64,000 nt of DNA from positions 363,798,779-363,862,778 of the forward strand of contig OX336393.1 of the NCBI GenBank assembly GCA_946902985.2, given 5' to 3'. The notes beneath the pieces were generated by a model, which saw only the letters and a list, made by a program, of their open reading frames with translations, had not been told where the DNA came from and did not search any database. The first letter of the stretch is position 1. Every line of letters begins with the position of its first letter. Both the position numbers and the translations under genes were made by a program. This document shows positions 22,640 to 33,797 of the stretch, one piece after another. This stretch comes from Meconema thalassinum (taxonomy: Eukaryota > Arthropoda > Insecta > Orthoptera > Tettigoniidae).

Positions 22640-23660
22640 TTTCAAAACTCGTTGGTTTCTTCTTCAGCACATAAATATAACTTAGTAGACTTAACTATGA
22701 TGGATATACTTACAATAAGAATTAAGAATTAATTAAGAAAAAACATTAAACACAATCCTTTGATCTTTGAAAAATCGTATTAAAATCGTTTGAAATTACC
22801 TATGAAAATTTGTACTGTAGGTAATTATAGGTGTCACTGAATATTCTTCATTTGGTAAACCACTTCTTCAAAATTACTATTAAAAATCTTCTTCTTTCAT
22901 CTAAGAAAATATGTATTGTAGGTTATCATGTGTGCCGCTGAATAGTAAATAGGCTTAATGGTTTTCTTTTGGTAAATATCATCTTCTAAATAACTAGTAA
23001 AAGTTTTCTAATGTAATCTCACAAAGTTAAAACAATTGGTAATTTTGTGTAGTCTCCCTTTTTATCACTATTGTATTTTGAAACAAGTACACATAGTCTG
23101 TAAACTATAGACAATTAAGTTTTTTTTTTAGTATTGAGTTGGCGTATATTATAACGTAAGATTTTTAATTTTTCTGTCAATACGGATTTACACAATTTGC
23201 TATTATGGCAAATTTTTTCGCTTATTATTTGCCGATTACCCAAGAGCAGGTCGGGAAGCACGGGATGCTGTCTTAGCATTCATTACATACGGAGCTGGCA
23301 ATATAGGCTACCGTAGCTGAGGGAGTTAAGACATGTGGTGAAGTACTGTAGCCTATCCCGTATCCCATGAACATGGTTAAGTATAGAACAATACATCGAA
23401 TTTTACTAGTGGAATATTATCAAGAAGAAGGTTGATGACTTTTGTAGTCACATTAATGTTATGTAATGAATTAAAATTAGAATCAGGTAATATATTAACG
23501 ATAGAATAACTAATATAAATCACGATAGGATATATATAAGTTATAGATAGACGATAAAATTCCTAACTATTGTTGAAATTGGTTGCTCCAAAGTGTTCTC
23601 ATTCTACTTTGTATATCGTGTTCCTGTAGCTTTCAATTGATATTATCATGTCTATACCGG
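22640..23660. other. AT-rich interior of the Tc1-like element, no gene seen
   Basis: No coding domain was found. It may be original element sequence or a later insertion. Repeated short blocks such as 'GTAGGTTATCATGTGTG' and 'GTAGGTAATTATAGGTG' at 22818 and 22919 hint at a degraded internal duplication of about 100 bp. Confidence 0.4.
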
Positions 23661-23663
23661 GTG

Positions 23664-23975
23664 AGTTAGCCGTGGGCGTTACGGCAAGACTGCTGGCAGT
23701 CGCTCACATCCGGGAGGCGAGGAGGTTCGAATCCCCCCGCCGGCAACCTTGAAGATGGTATTCTGTAGTTTCCCATCTTCCTTCCAGGCAAATGCCGGGG
23801 TTGGTCCCTAACTAAAGGCCACAGCCGCTACCTTCCAACTCCTCGTCCTTACTTTCCAACTTCCCTCCCCAACGGTACTTGTAGCTCACCCATTGGGTGT
23901 CCGTCTCGAAGCAGCTACAAAACTGGCGAGCCGAACATGTCCACGGACACTCCCGGCACTAAAAGCCATACGCAA
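23664..23975 (+). repeat. SINE family 4 (mosaic of family 5 body and family 3 tail)
   Basis: The tRNA-like head GAGTTAGCCGTGGGCGTTAC includes an A-box-like stretch, and GAGGTTCGAATCCCCC is the B box. The middle 'CTTCCAGGCAAATGCCGGGG', 'GGCCACAGCC' and 'TACCTTCCAACTCCT' matches family 5. The end 'GCAGCTACAAAACTGG', 'GAGCCGAACATGTCC' and 'CGGACACTCCCGGCACTAAA' matches the family 3 tail at 56945-57045. Confidence 0.75.
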
Positions 23976-23983
23976 AAAAAATC

Positions 23984-24210
23984 ATGTCTATGACGCCGGT
24001 GGGTGATGTCTACAACAAGTTTAAAGAGGTGCGAGATAAGATGGAGACGCTTACTAAGGATTTGGAAGGTATTCGCACCTTTAATCAAAAGAGCTTTAAG
24101 AGTCTGAAAGAGTGAGGTCGAGAAAGGTATTGAGTGTGTTAAAGAGAGTGTTAAGGAAGAAATTAACGATGTGCAGGATTCTCTTAACAAATTACAAACG
24201 TTTGAGCTCC
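23984..24210 (+). pseudogene. coiled-coil coding remnant of unknown origin
   Basis: From an ATG at 23984 the frame reads MSMTPVGDVYNKFKEVRDKM, ETLTKDLEGIR and SLKE, then a stop at 24113. After a frameshift it continues EKGIECVKESVKEEINDVQD and SLNKLQTFEL. It is charged, heptad-like and without cysteine motifs. It resembles the coiled-coil ORF1 or Gag leaders of retroelements, but no family can be named. It sits between a SINE-4 and the Tc1-type transposase end. Confidence 0.4.
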
Positions 24211-24214
24211 ATGC

Positions 24215-24418
24215 GATTTTTAATTCTGGGGGAACCTCAAATAAAAGGTACCGTATACAGAAACAATCCGCGTACTCTGGTCGCTCTCAAGAATGAAATA
24301 ACAGCACAGATACGAAATATCAGTGAGGATAAATTACAGCGAGTTTACCAAAACTTCTTCAGTTTTTGCAACGTCTGTGTAGAAAATGAAGGACAGCATT
24401 TCCAGCAACTACTCTGAA
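24215..24418 (+). pseudogene. Tc1-superfamily transposase C-terminus
   Basis: The frame reads KGTVYRNNPRTLVALKNEI, then TAQIRNISEDKLQRVYQNF and ENEGQHFQQLL, then stop. This matches the C-terminal block of insect Tc-like DDE transposases, of the form '(K)VY..NP.T...LK..I...I..I....L..V..N......C...NG.HF..LL'. It lies about 125 bp inside the right TIR of the 21398-24576 element in the expected orientation. The catalytic part is missing. Confidence 0.7.
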
Positions 24419-24579
24419 ATTCAAGTAAGTAATGAAGATTATAAAATGCGTTAAAAAGTGTAAATGGGTCGAACTAGTTTGGCGCTACGCTGCCGCTAGT
24501 GCCAGTGGCTAGTCACAGTGGCCCGGCCGTCACACGGCATCTATGAGGTTCCGTTCTATAGAGAAGGCCCTCACTGTAG

Positions 24580-25680
24580 AAATTGCTTTAGGAAATTTGG
24601 GTTTGGGTCCGGACGGCAGTCACATTTTCAAGTCTTGCTTAAAGGCCTCCATGCGCGTCCAGAAATATTTTCAGGAGAAACTGTGTAGTTCAGTTTCAAG
24701 AGTGGTGTTTTCCTGTTCTTGGTGTGGTAAACTATTGTTTCCGACGAAGTTTTGTTTTTCCATATTTTGTTATTCACTTGTAATTCCGCTGAAGAAAGGG
24801 ATTAATCTGCGGTTCACAATAATGACATCTTTATTCCTACATTGTATGAGTTGAAAGACGGAACAACAAAAGACTTTCGGCTATTACTAACATCAAGAGT
24901 GCATACAGGAAATAAAAGAAGATAGGAAGAACATAAAGCAAGTTATGATACCACGTGGCGTTAAAAGCTTCGCAACACAGTGGATGGGAATTTCTGATGT
25001 AGTTCATAAGTTCACTGTAGTCAAATTAGTAATGATTAGTACTGCAAATCGTTCGGCGTTGATTTACTAGAACTTGTAAATCCCAAAAGCTAATGAGACC
25101 CTGATCTTAATAACCCTCCCCAAAGCATCTATTACCGCGATAGTTGTTCAGACTGGCCAGTATTGGCAATATAAAGTTGGCTGCACTGCGTGGAGTGAGG
25201 CCATCTCCCAGACGTGCCCGGAATGTGACGGCCAATGGCTGTAAGATTGCTGGGGATAGCAGATAGATACATTCTCCGGCGAGACCCTAGGGTTTCCCTC
25301 CAGCGTGGCGGGCGGTGAATGGTATATAACTTTAAAGCCTCTTACATGAAGTTGGCTCTGTCCTGCTTTGAAGTTCTTAATATAGGGACCTAACAAGATC
25401 ACTTGAACTGCTGCGGGAAACCCCTGTCATACATAAACATGACAGGTGACTGAGGAGGGGGAAATAAGTGGTAGGTCTACTCTTTTGAATATCAGAATAT
25501 TGATGACTTACATCCAATAACAAGTAAGTCCTACGTTATTGCCATGAACTGCGCAGTAAACGTAAACGCAAGTCTGACATGAGCATGGCATTTACTAAGT
25601 TAAAATTTCAAACAAATTTGTAAATTCCTTATAGGGCTTGGTTTTGTAAAGACCTTTAAGGAAATTTTGTTGTTGTTAAT
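24580..25680. other. unassigned spacer
   Basis: No gene was supported. The frame at 24543-24854 begins inside the Tc1-like right TIR and has no recognisable domain. Confidence 0.35.
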
Positions 25681-25689
25681 TCATTTGAG

Positions 25690-26170
25690 AGGCTTGGAAC
25701 ATCTGGATTTTTTCTGATACCCTCCTTCTTCGAGGGGTCAGCCTTCTTTTTCTTTTGATGTTATCTCCTGCCTTCTGCACAAGGCCATCAAGGAGGCAGG
25801 TTGTATGTAGCCCCACCACTTCTGGTGCACCCTTAGTGCTACACCCTCTAGGGCTCACAGCTGGTGAGTTTGGGCATTGGCAACCTTGAGAGATTCCTGA
25901 GCTGGATCCGTTTTTCCTCTTTTTCCCACTGACTTTGGGACGGGCCTTCTCCTCTTTCCCTTTCCTCTCTGACTTTCATGGCTCTGCTTCCTTCCAAGTC
26001 CCTCAGTCCTCATTCTTCGAGAATTGAGGGCATTTCATTTCTTCCTGTCCTTTATTTGCCTTATTCATTATGTGTTTACCATTTCTTCTTCTAGTATGCA
26101 AGTCTGTAGTTAGTATTAGTTCTAATTTCCATTCTCATCTCATTTTTCACTATCACCCAAACCATTAGGG
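25690..26170 (-). repeat. inverse copy of the 10811-11235 repeat
   Basis: 'TTCTGATACCCTCCTTCTTC', 'TCTCCTGCCTTCTGCACAAG', 'TGGGACGGGCCTTCTCCTCT' and 'CCATTTCTTCTTCTAGTATG' appear in inverse order relative to 10811-11235. It ends in 'CACCCAAACCATTAGGGGC'. No coding content was recognised. Confidence 0.65.
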
Positions 26171-26219
26171 GCCGATAACCTAAATGTTTGGCCCCTTAAA
26201 ACAATTATCGTGAGACCCG

Positions 26220-26420
26220 TGTAATTGGGTATATGTTGAACTTGGTCTGATAACCTGTGATGACTATAAGAGTGTTTGCAACTGCTTTACGGTCAGGGAT
26301 GAGGTAGGGGCTCCGGGACTTAACGTAAGGTACTGATTGTTGGTCCTTATAGGGGCTTTGCGATATCGTGCTCATGTAATCCCGTGTATTTGAGATTTAG
26401 ATCATGAACTTTGTAATCCA
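26220..26420 (-). repeat. diverged SINE family 3-type tail
   Basis: 'GGTCTGATAACCTGTGATGA' and 'TAGGGGCTTTGCGATATCGT', then 'GCTCATGTAATCCCGTGTAT', resemble the tail seen at 20694 and 27505. Confidence 0.45.
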
Positions 26421-26890
26421 ATTCATTTGTGATATTTCTTTGAGCCTAATAGCTCTGTCTGCTTTGTTTCAAAATGCCTCTTTCTCTTCTTAATTTCTGT
26501 TTATTTCTATGAGAGTAGATATTTGAGAAACAGCCTGTATACAATTAGTATTACTGGAGATGTAACAGCTACGTGTGTTTGGTCTATTGTTTGTAACGGA
26601 GGCACGCCTGCAGGAGGTCAGTGGTGAAGCCATTCACTGGTCAGACAATGTGTGCAGCCACGTCAATCATGGCGGTCACCTAGGTGTGACATGGTGACAC
26701 ACTGATACTGCTGCTAAACACAAACACTGGCCAATGAGGGCTTTCAAACAAAAACATCCCCTAAACTAACCCTTGTGTGATCGCACGAAAGAAAAAATAC
26801 TTCTCTGGATGCACACGGTAAAGCAGGCTAGAGTTACTGAATTACAGTTTAGTCCATTTTCATTTATGTAAATAATAATAATAATAATAA
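26421..26890. other. unassigned spacer
   Basis: No gene was recognised. It ends in (AAT)n at about 26871-26897. Confidence 0.3.
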
Positions 26891-26897
26891 TTATAAT

Positions 26898-28200
26898 AAT
26901 AGGCTTATGTGATAACCTTTTGTCCGTGTATGTGTGTGCCCCTGCCACCCCCCCCCCCCTCCTCATCTAATAAAATATAAACGGCCGAAGCGATTTCTAT
27001 TAAACTTTGTAAGTACAGTACATACTACTACCTCGTCCGACCTCTACTGTGCCTTTCAAAGTTTAATCGACTACGTTTCACCAATCCAACATGTCGTCCG
27101 CGCGAAATATTTCACTGTCATTTTTTTATCTCCGCAAGAGTAACAGATATCACGATGAAATTTCGTACGGTGATAATGGGTACTACTAAAAGTTCATCTA
27201 TGTGACTTTCATAAATTTATTAAATACAAAATGTGCATACATACATACATTCATACATTTAAATACTGTACACATTCCTCGCGAATTAACCATACGAGCG
27301 CAGTGATGCTTGGTTCAGTAAATGATTATACACATTGTTATGCACTGACATCTAATTTAGTTCAATTCTTTACATAACCTCAAGACGGTGGCTGAGCGAA
27401 ATATTAAAATTAAGTTTTTATTTCTTGTGTCCTAATCATGCGATCAAAGTGAACGTTTGAATAACAAACCTACACAATGATGGTACAAATAACTCTGGTT
27501 GGTTCTTAAGTTTAGGGGCTGCGACAACGCGGTCATGTAGCCCCGTGTACTTTGGGTGTGTGTAGAATCTGTCTGATAACCGGTGTTAATTGTGATGACT
27601 GTATTAGTGTGTGTTATCTGTTTTTTAATTTAAGTACTGCAACTTAGGATTTTTCAAATAGTTCCTACTTTTGCCGCCAAGCGCCACCGTCAACGACTAC
27701 TAGGCCAAGTTCAGAACTTAGCTACAAGACGCCACCGCAGTCGGCTCTTGGCAACGAACGTAGAAACCTAAGAGCGTTGTTTACATTCTTAACCTATCCA
27801 ATTTAGCTTCACACAGGTGCAATTTGTGGAAGGTTCTTTAACATGCCATAAATCTATGACATGGAACCGCCGGCTTTACTTCCCCTCCGAAGGAAGGCAT
27901 ACTGAGGGATATTTAACGCTCTTAAAAAATCTGACGGCTTCGGTCGGGTTTGAATCCGCTATCTTGGGCATAGAAGCTCAGCATGGTACATAACTCTATG
28001 GCTTACATATATAATAATCAAACATGGCAACCATCCGAAATCTATTACAGCAATCAAACTCAAATTTTGTATGTTGGGTGATAAAAGCTGTTAACATAAG
28101 TTCATTTTCCGTCGGTCAACACAAGTGCGTCCGATTGGATTTATAATTAATTTCTTATTATTTGAAATAAAAGATATGAATTATTATGTAGACCTATACT
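26898..28200 (+). repeat. repeat family B copy split by a SINE-3
   Basis: It starts 'AGGCTTATGTGATAACCTTT', then a (GT)n-like stretch, a poly-C run (26948-26958) and 'TAAACGGCCGAAGCGATTTC'. The block resuming at 27983 ('ATGGTACATAACTCTATGG') continues family B. 53931-53949 shows the uninterrupted family B sequence. Confidence 0.7.
27498..27982 (-). repeat. SINE family 3 copy inserted in a family B repeat
   Basis: The alternative tail 'AAGTTTAGGGGCTGCGACAA' lies on the left and the tRNA-like head (GGGTTTGAATCCGC on the plus strand is the reverse of the B box) on the right. 'ATGGTACAAATAACTCTGG' on the left and 'ATGGTACATAACTCTATGG' on the right form an imperfect target-site duplication. Confidence 0.8.
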
Positions 28201-28407
28201 CTTAATAAAACAATTTCACACAAATGAGGGGCATGGCCATTCTGAGTTTTCCTCCCCTGAACTTATCCATAATCACTGCAGGCATTTGCTGAGAATGCAC
28301 CTTATTCCAAGTACCGAGACAACTTGCCAAATCTTTTAACAAAATACATATATGTTCATTCACTATTACAGTCATAACAACGCAGGTAATAAGAGTCACA
28401 GCAATGG

Positions 28408-28620
28408 ATTCGGTTCGATTTCCGGCTTTGCCAAGAAGTTCAGTTTTGGTCTGGGGACTGAACAGGGCATATTGTGGGGCAGAATTGAGAAAAGGTAGAA
28501 TAGATTGACACTTCTACTCCAGGCACATTCCGGGATGGTACGTAACTTAATGCAACGGCCGATTCCTTCCAATGCCAGCCCCATTACAACTACACATAGA
28601 GCTACAACACTGTTAATCGC
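28408..28620 (+). repeat. SINE family 5 fragment
   Basis: 'GGTTCGATTTCCGGCTTTGC', 'GGTCTGGGGACTGAACAGGG', 'CTTCTACTCCAGGCACATTC' and 'AACTACACATA' are family-5 blocks. The copy is diverged. Confidence 0.6.
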
Positions 28621-28937
28621 ATTTCCAGGCGCGTACGCTCAACACAGGCAATACGGGTGTGGTTTAGGGAGCCTCAGAGAGAAAGTCTATGATGGCCCAA
28701 TGAATCACTGCAAAAACGAGTCTGTCTGCCTGAACCTCCATCGCGTTATTTTTATACACAATCGATATCCAATCTCGCTGTCGAGTTGTCAGTCGCTCTA
28801 CTAATTCTAGCTTTGTGTTGTGTGTTGCGACTGATCTGCACTGACCAACAGCATCAATTGCATGTTTAGGTGATGTACTGCACACGTTCGGATTGGAACG
28901 TCATCATAAAAGCTCAGATATATCATCACAGATTTAT

Positions 28938-29004
28938 TTTTAGCCTACTTTTCACATTTTGCAAAAATGAGAAAAAAGTAGACTTATGAGATCGGGCAAA
29001 TGTG

Positions 29005-29036
<32 letters not shown>

Positions 29037-30369
29037 CTTCTGTCTGTCTGTCTGTCTGGCCGTGTGTCCCCCCTATCAACTCCTAAACGGCTGCAGCAAT
29101 CGAAACAAAATTTGGTAGGAGTAAAGATCTACACCTGAATATCTCACGGCCATATTTGAAAATGATGTCAGTGCTACCAACTGCTAAAAAATCGCAATTG
29201 AAATTTGAGCTCCATGTTGGATATCTTGGAAAGTATGAATGGGAGCTATTTCAAAATTGGCACACGTGCAGACCATAATATTTCAGTTTAATTTCCAGGA
29301 GGCCAAACATGTCAGTGTTGCCAAAATGATTATAAGCCTCCTGATAGGTCCAATTTTTAAATGCATATAACTTCTACACTATCAATTGGAATTCAACCAA
29401 ATTTCGTATGTTGTATGTGTACATAACCAGATATGACTGAGCGTATTCTTAAGACCTACCAGGGCTGCCAACTGTTAATAAATGCTCCTAATTTATTTTA
29501 TCCCAATACCAATATATCAGAAAGTATGCAAGCCGACAGCTTTAAACTATGCACACGTATAGTACCTGACATTCTATATTAATTTGGAGTAACTTATATA
29601 CGTCAGTGCTACCAACATGATTCTAAGCCTGCTGACAGGTCCAACTTTAAATACATGCAACTTCCATACTATCATTTGGATTTCAACCAAATTTCGTATG
29701 TGTTATGTGTACCATAACAGATATGACTATGCGTATTCTAAGGAGCAACCAGGGCTGCCAACTGTTAATATGTGCTGTCCCTATTTTTGTTACCCTAATA
29801 TCAATATATCAGAAAGTATGCAAGCCAATAGCTCTAAAATTTGCACACGTATAGTACCTAGTACCTGGCATTCTGGACGAATTTGGAGTAACTAATATAC
29901 GTCAGTGCTGCCAACATGATTCTAAGCCTGCTGATAGGTCCAATTTTAAAATGCATGTAACTTCTATACTAACTAATGGATTTCATTCAAAATTGGCACA
30001 ACAATAGACCATATTATTTCAGATTATTTCTGACCAATACATGCATGACATTGTTGCCAACATGATTTTACGCGCGCTGTTAGATCCAATGTTTAACTGC
30101 ATGTAACGTCCATGCGATTCATTGGACTTCAACCAAATTTTGTATTTTGTACCTTAAGAGATGGAACTAAGAATATATTCAGTCATCAGGGCTGCCAACT
30201 GTAGTGCTCTATTAGGATACATTATGCCAGGTATACAGTATTTCGAACTAATTGGAAATTTCGATATTAGCAACTTAATTTCGTCATTATTCTAGATAGG
30301 TTCATATTCTGTAGAATAATCATTGGCATGAAAAGTAGGCTGTATAGTTCTTAACGGAACTTCTTGTTT
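28938..30369 (+). repeat. repeat family A copy (about 1.43 kb)
   Basis: It begins TTTTAGCCTACTTTTCACAT, then the dyad CATTTTGCAAAAATG, 'GACTTATGAGATCG', a (TGTC)n tract (28996-29057) and 'CTCCTAAACGGCTGCAGCAA'. The interior is a series of diverged units with landmark GCT(A/G)CCAAC at 29177, 29321, 29468, 29612, 29758, 29911, 30057 and 30195. It ends 'AAAAGTAGGCTGTATAGTTC' then 'TTAACGGAACTTCTTGTTT'. No coding frame was found. Confidence 0.88.
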
Positions 30370-30744
30370 GATATTTTATTGGAATACTGACGCTATCACG
30401 TGGCCAGGGTCATCAAGCACTGTTACTGCTGAAGCCATTTTCAAAATTGAGCCTTGCTGGTGAGATACAGTAGTGTTATACGTATTAAAATTGTCCTCCT
30501 AATGTCAACTTTAGTATCTGTTGAGTAAAAGTCAGAATTGAGTCCGTCTCCGGGATCCGGAGTCAAGTGTCTTGCACTTTGACAAGTGTTTCCGGCGACT
30601 ACATGAACACAACCTCTGCTTGACTAAAGAGAGATGACTGCTTTTACGTGAGCAAATTTTTCTTGAAGTGATTCCTGTGATTTTAGTTTCTGCGTGATTT
30701 TCTACGTCTGTTCATGGCAAATGCTGAGATTTTAATTAATACCG

Positions 30745-31094
30745 CATGGTCTCGGGTGCGAGATTTGTTATGTGGCACCCAGAGGGCAGCTTTCATGTCA
30801 AATTTTGTTGTTCCTCGGAGCGTTATGAAAGCCAAGGGGGTTAGATATCTAAGCTCCTTGCCACTATGGCGCTTTCTAGTAGAGAAAGAAGAAACTTTGT
30901 GTTGGCGGAAAATCCCGAGATTAATTTTGCCATTATGAACACGGCCTACTGAATTCAAATGGGTTCTTTGACATGCCAACATCGTATGACATGCGTGTCG
31001 TGATTTTTGCCACCTTTCAAAAATAATTTACCATGGCCAGAAGCGAAACTTAGTAAACCAACACAATAACCACTCACCCACCGTGGCAAGCTAA
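30745..31094 (-). repeat. SINE family 6 copy
   Basis: 'GGGTGCGAGATTTGTTATGT', 'GGCGCTTTCTAGTAGAGAAA', 'CATGCCAACATCGTATGACA' and 'CCACTCACCCACCGTGGCAA' match 10432-10810 and 60428-60805. Confidence 0.85.
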
Positions 31095-31376
31095 TGCTGA
31101 GATGGTACCTACATTAAGTTCTCGACCACCACCTTCACAGTTCTAACCCCAATGAAAAGTACTCAGACATGTCACCCTCAATTGATATTATATTTTTCAG
31201 TCAGTCAACACAAAATAAATCCAATTACTGGATTATATAAAGAAATTACCTGATAAGTATACATATGATTAAGATTATGTATATAATCTATATATTGTTA
31301 TGGACTGTTGAAGAAGGGGAGAACAAAGAGATAACATGTTTCGCTCGTCAAGCGAGCGTCATCAGATCCAAATCTA

Positions 31377-31949
31377 CAACGTGCGTTCAAAAAGTAACGA
31401 GCCGGAGGCTGGAATACGCAAACCGGTGACGACATCGGCTAATCGTGGCGTGTGTAACGAGGTGTGGTTCCAACCAGAGCGTGGAAGGTGACAGCCCGTC
31501 GCTAGAGGGCACACGTGCCTTCACGTGACGATACGATGCACTCATTACCCAGGACCGCCGAGTGACACTGAACGCCATAGCCACCGTGGTCGCTCCACTG
31601 CAATGCACGACCTCATACGGCCAACACAGTCGCGGCACTCCTGCAGGAATTCATATGGGAGGTTCTTGGCCACCCTCCATACAGTCCAGACCTCTCTCCC
31701 TGTGATTACGCCATGTTTGGTCCCATGAAAAGGGCTCTGTGGGGCCAACGATTCACCTCGCTCGCCGACGTCCAGCTGTACGTGCGGAACTGGTTCATAT
31801 CGCAGCCCAGGGAATTTTAGGAAAGAGCCATTTATCGCCTCGTGTCACAGTGGGACAAGTGCCTCAACAGCCAGGACTAATACTTCTAACATGCGGGTAC
31901 TGGTTTCTCTAATTATGCCTCCGGCTCGTTACTTTTTGAACGCACCTTA
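31377..31949 (+). mobile_element. internally deleted mariner with both TIRs
   Basis: TA-flanked (31375-31376 and 31950-31951). The left end GTGCGTTCAAAAAGTAACGA and the right end TCGTTACTTTTTGAACGCAC are inverted. The 5' UTR matches 34738-34850. It then jumps to 'GATGCACTCATTACCCAGGA' and has a second deletion near 31589. The C-terminal block HPPYSPDLSPCDYAMFG and WFISQP-type residues are visible. It cannot encode transposase and is non-autonomous. Confidence 0.88.
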
Positions 31950-32125
31950 TAAAACTACAATATAACCGACAGACAGTCTCTGTCCTACAAACCCAATAAA
32001 AAGGAGAATCTGCCAGAAAACTTAGTAAGTGTGGTAACTATTGCTGATACACATTAAGGCATTAAGTACCCAAAGAAAACCTAATTTTTTTAGGTTCCAA
32101 AACTTAGAACGACGATCCCATCATA

Positions 32126-33474
32126 AACAAGTAGTTCCGTAAAGAACTAAAGCCTATTTTCATGTATCCTACTGATGTTAATTGCCTCTATCAACATACA
32201 AAATTTCAGTTTGATTGCTGTAATAGATTCGTAGATCTAATTCGTAGATATCTCATCTAATATTACGGATGGTCGCCATGTTGGATTTTTATATGTATGT
32301 AAGTCTAAGAAAATGAAAATCCACAGCCTGCTTCCAGTCTCCGACCGGGTCAGGAATGGAATGAATGAAGCCCCCATCTAACGGCGAGGATATGAACTGT
32401 GCCGGCTGCCGAGGGCTGACGCACTCCTCTGAGGCAATGATTAAATGAATGACAGATGAAATGAAATGATAGTGGAGAGTGTTGCTGGAATTAAATTTTT
32501 GACAGGGAAAACCGGAGTACCCGGAGAAAAACCTGTCTGCCTCCGTTTTGTCCAGCACAGATCTCACATGGAGTGACCGGGATTTGAACCACGGACCCAG
32601 CGGTGAGAGGCCGGCGTGCTGCCGCCTAAGCCACGGAGGCTTCTGTAAGTCGTAGAGTTATGTGTTATTACATGAAGATTATTGTGTACTTGTAGTAATC
32701 AAACATCAATCGCATGATTAGGACACAATACGTAAAAACCAGATTTTACAATCATAGCTGCCAAATTATGGTTATGAAAACAATTGAAATAATTTAGGAA
32801 AGTCTACGAAAATGTTTCAACTTCGCTTGGCCGCCACGTTCGTTATGTATTTTACAGGTTTTGAATGTCTCATAGGTAAACTCATAGTAGTACCCTTTAT
32901 CACCGAACAAAATTTCAGGGTGATATCAGTAATAGTTTCGGAGATATAGAATGCCGGTGATATATTTCGCACAGCCGCCATCTTGAGGTTATGCAGACAA
33001 TTGAACTAAATTTAGATGACAGTGCATTACAATGTGTTTAATCATTTGCTGTACCACATTTCATTGCGTTTAAATGGTTAAATCGCGAGAAAAGTCAATT
33101 TAAAAGTTTCAAATTCCCTTCGCCGCCATGCTCGTTTTGTAGTTAACTGGTTTTTGAAATTTCCATAGGTGAACTTATAGTAGTGCCCTCTATCACCGTA
33201 CAAAACTTCAGGATGATATCAGTCATAGTTTCGGAGATATGGAATGCCAGTGAAATATTTCGCGCAGCTGCCATGTTGGATTGGTGAGACGTAATTTGAA
33301 GGGCACGGTCAGGGTTGGCCAAAATAGTTCGATGACTTCACCAAGTTTCATTAAAATCACTCCAGTCGTTTAGACGTTATTAGGGACACACACACATACA
33401 TCACACAGACAGACACACACACAGACAAAATATGAAGCCTTTTTTTTCTTCATAAAATGAAAATAGGCTAAAAA
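32126..33474 (-). repeat. repeat family B copy, reversed, with SINE-1 inside
   Basis: It starts 'AAACAAGTAGTTCCGTAAAG' and ends 'CATAAAATGAAAATAGGCTA'. GCCGCCAT-type landmarks lie at 32276, 32834 (variant), 32978, 33126 and 33271. The last three are 144-148 bp apart. The (AC)n tract and 'GTCGTTTAGACGTTATTAGG' lie on the right, as expected for reverse orientation. A SINE-1 copy splits it at 32307-32643. Confidence 0.85.
32307..32643 (-). repeat. SINE family 1 copy nested in family B
   Basis: Full length and reversed. TGTAAGTC flanks both sides (32299-32306 and 32644-32651). The empty site is recognisable in the homologous family B copy near 63293. B box on the minus strand: GGTTCAAATCC. Confidence 0.85.
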
Positions 33475-33483
33475 CAGTCTTCC

Positions 33484-33797
33484 TCCACCCTAGTAATCTA
33501 TGAAGGTGTAGCTACTATTGCCATCGCAATCACCATCTGGTGGCGAACGTTGGAACTAATAAAGCGTTATCAAACTAACCTACAAATTTTAGCTTCCACA
33601 CGTGTAGTTAGTGGAAGGTTCTTTTTCATGCCATAAATCTATGACATGGGCCCACCGGCTTTACTTACCCTCTGAAAGAAGGCATACTGAAGGATTATTA
33701 ACGCTCTTAAAAATCTGTTGACTTCGGCCGGGTTTGAACCCGCGGTCTTGGGCATAGAGTCTCAGCATGCTACCGACTACGCCACCGAAGCCATTAC
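33484..33797 (-). repeat. SINE family 3 copy, tail-truncated
   Basis: The body 'CTTTTTCATGCCATAAATCT' and 'GACATGGGCCCACCGGCTTT', and the head with GGGTTTGAACCCGC (reverse B box), match family 3. It lies directly beside the end of the family B copy. Confidence 0.8.

Larger units (their letters stand above)
21398..24576 (+). mobile_element. Tc1-like transposon with 33-bp TIRs, interior invaded
   Basis: The left end at 21398-21430 and the right end at 24544-24576 are inverted copies of a sequence that begins CAGTGAG(T/G)GC(A/C)TTCTCT and continues ATAGAACGGAACCTCA. They match at 31 of 33 positions. Both are flanked by TA (21396-21397 and 24577-24578). CAGT-type ends and a TA target are standard for Tc1/mariner transposons. 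A transposase C-terminus lies just inside the right end on the plus strand (24215-24418). The interior is mostly later material: SINE-2 (21772), a mariner (22003-22633) and SINE-4 (23664-23975). Confidence 0.72.

Noticed and set aside
24543..24854. Possible gene of 103 aa
   Set aside because: It starts inside the Tc1-like right TIR and has no recognisable domain.
28996..29057. CRISPR-like regular repeat
   Set aside because: Simple (TGTC)n tract without spacers, in a eukaryotic repeat.
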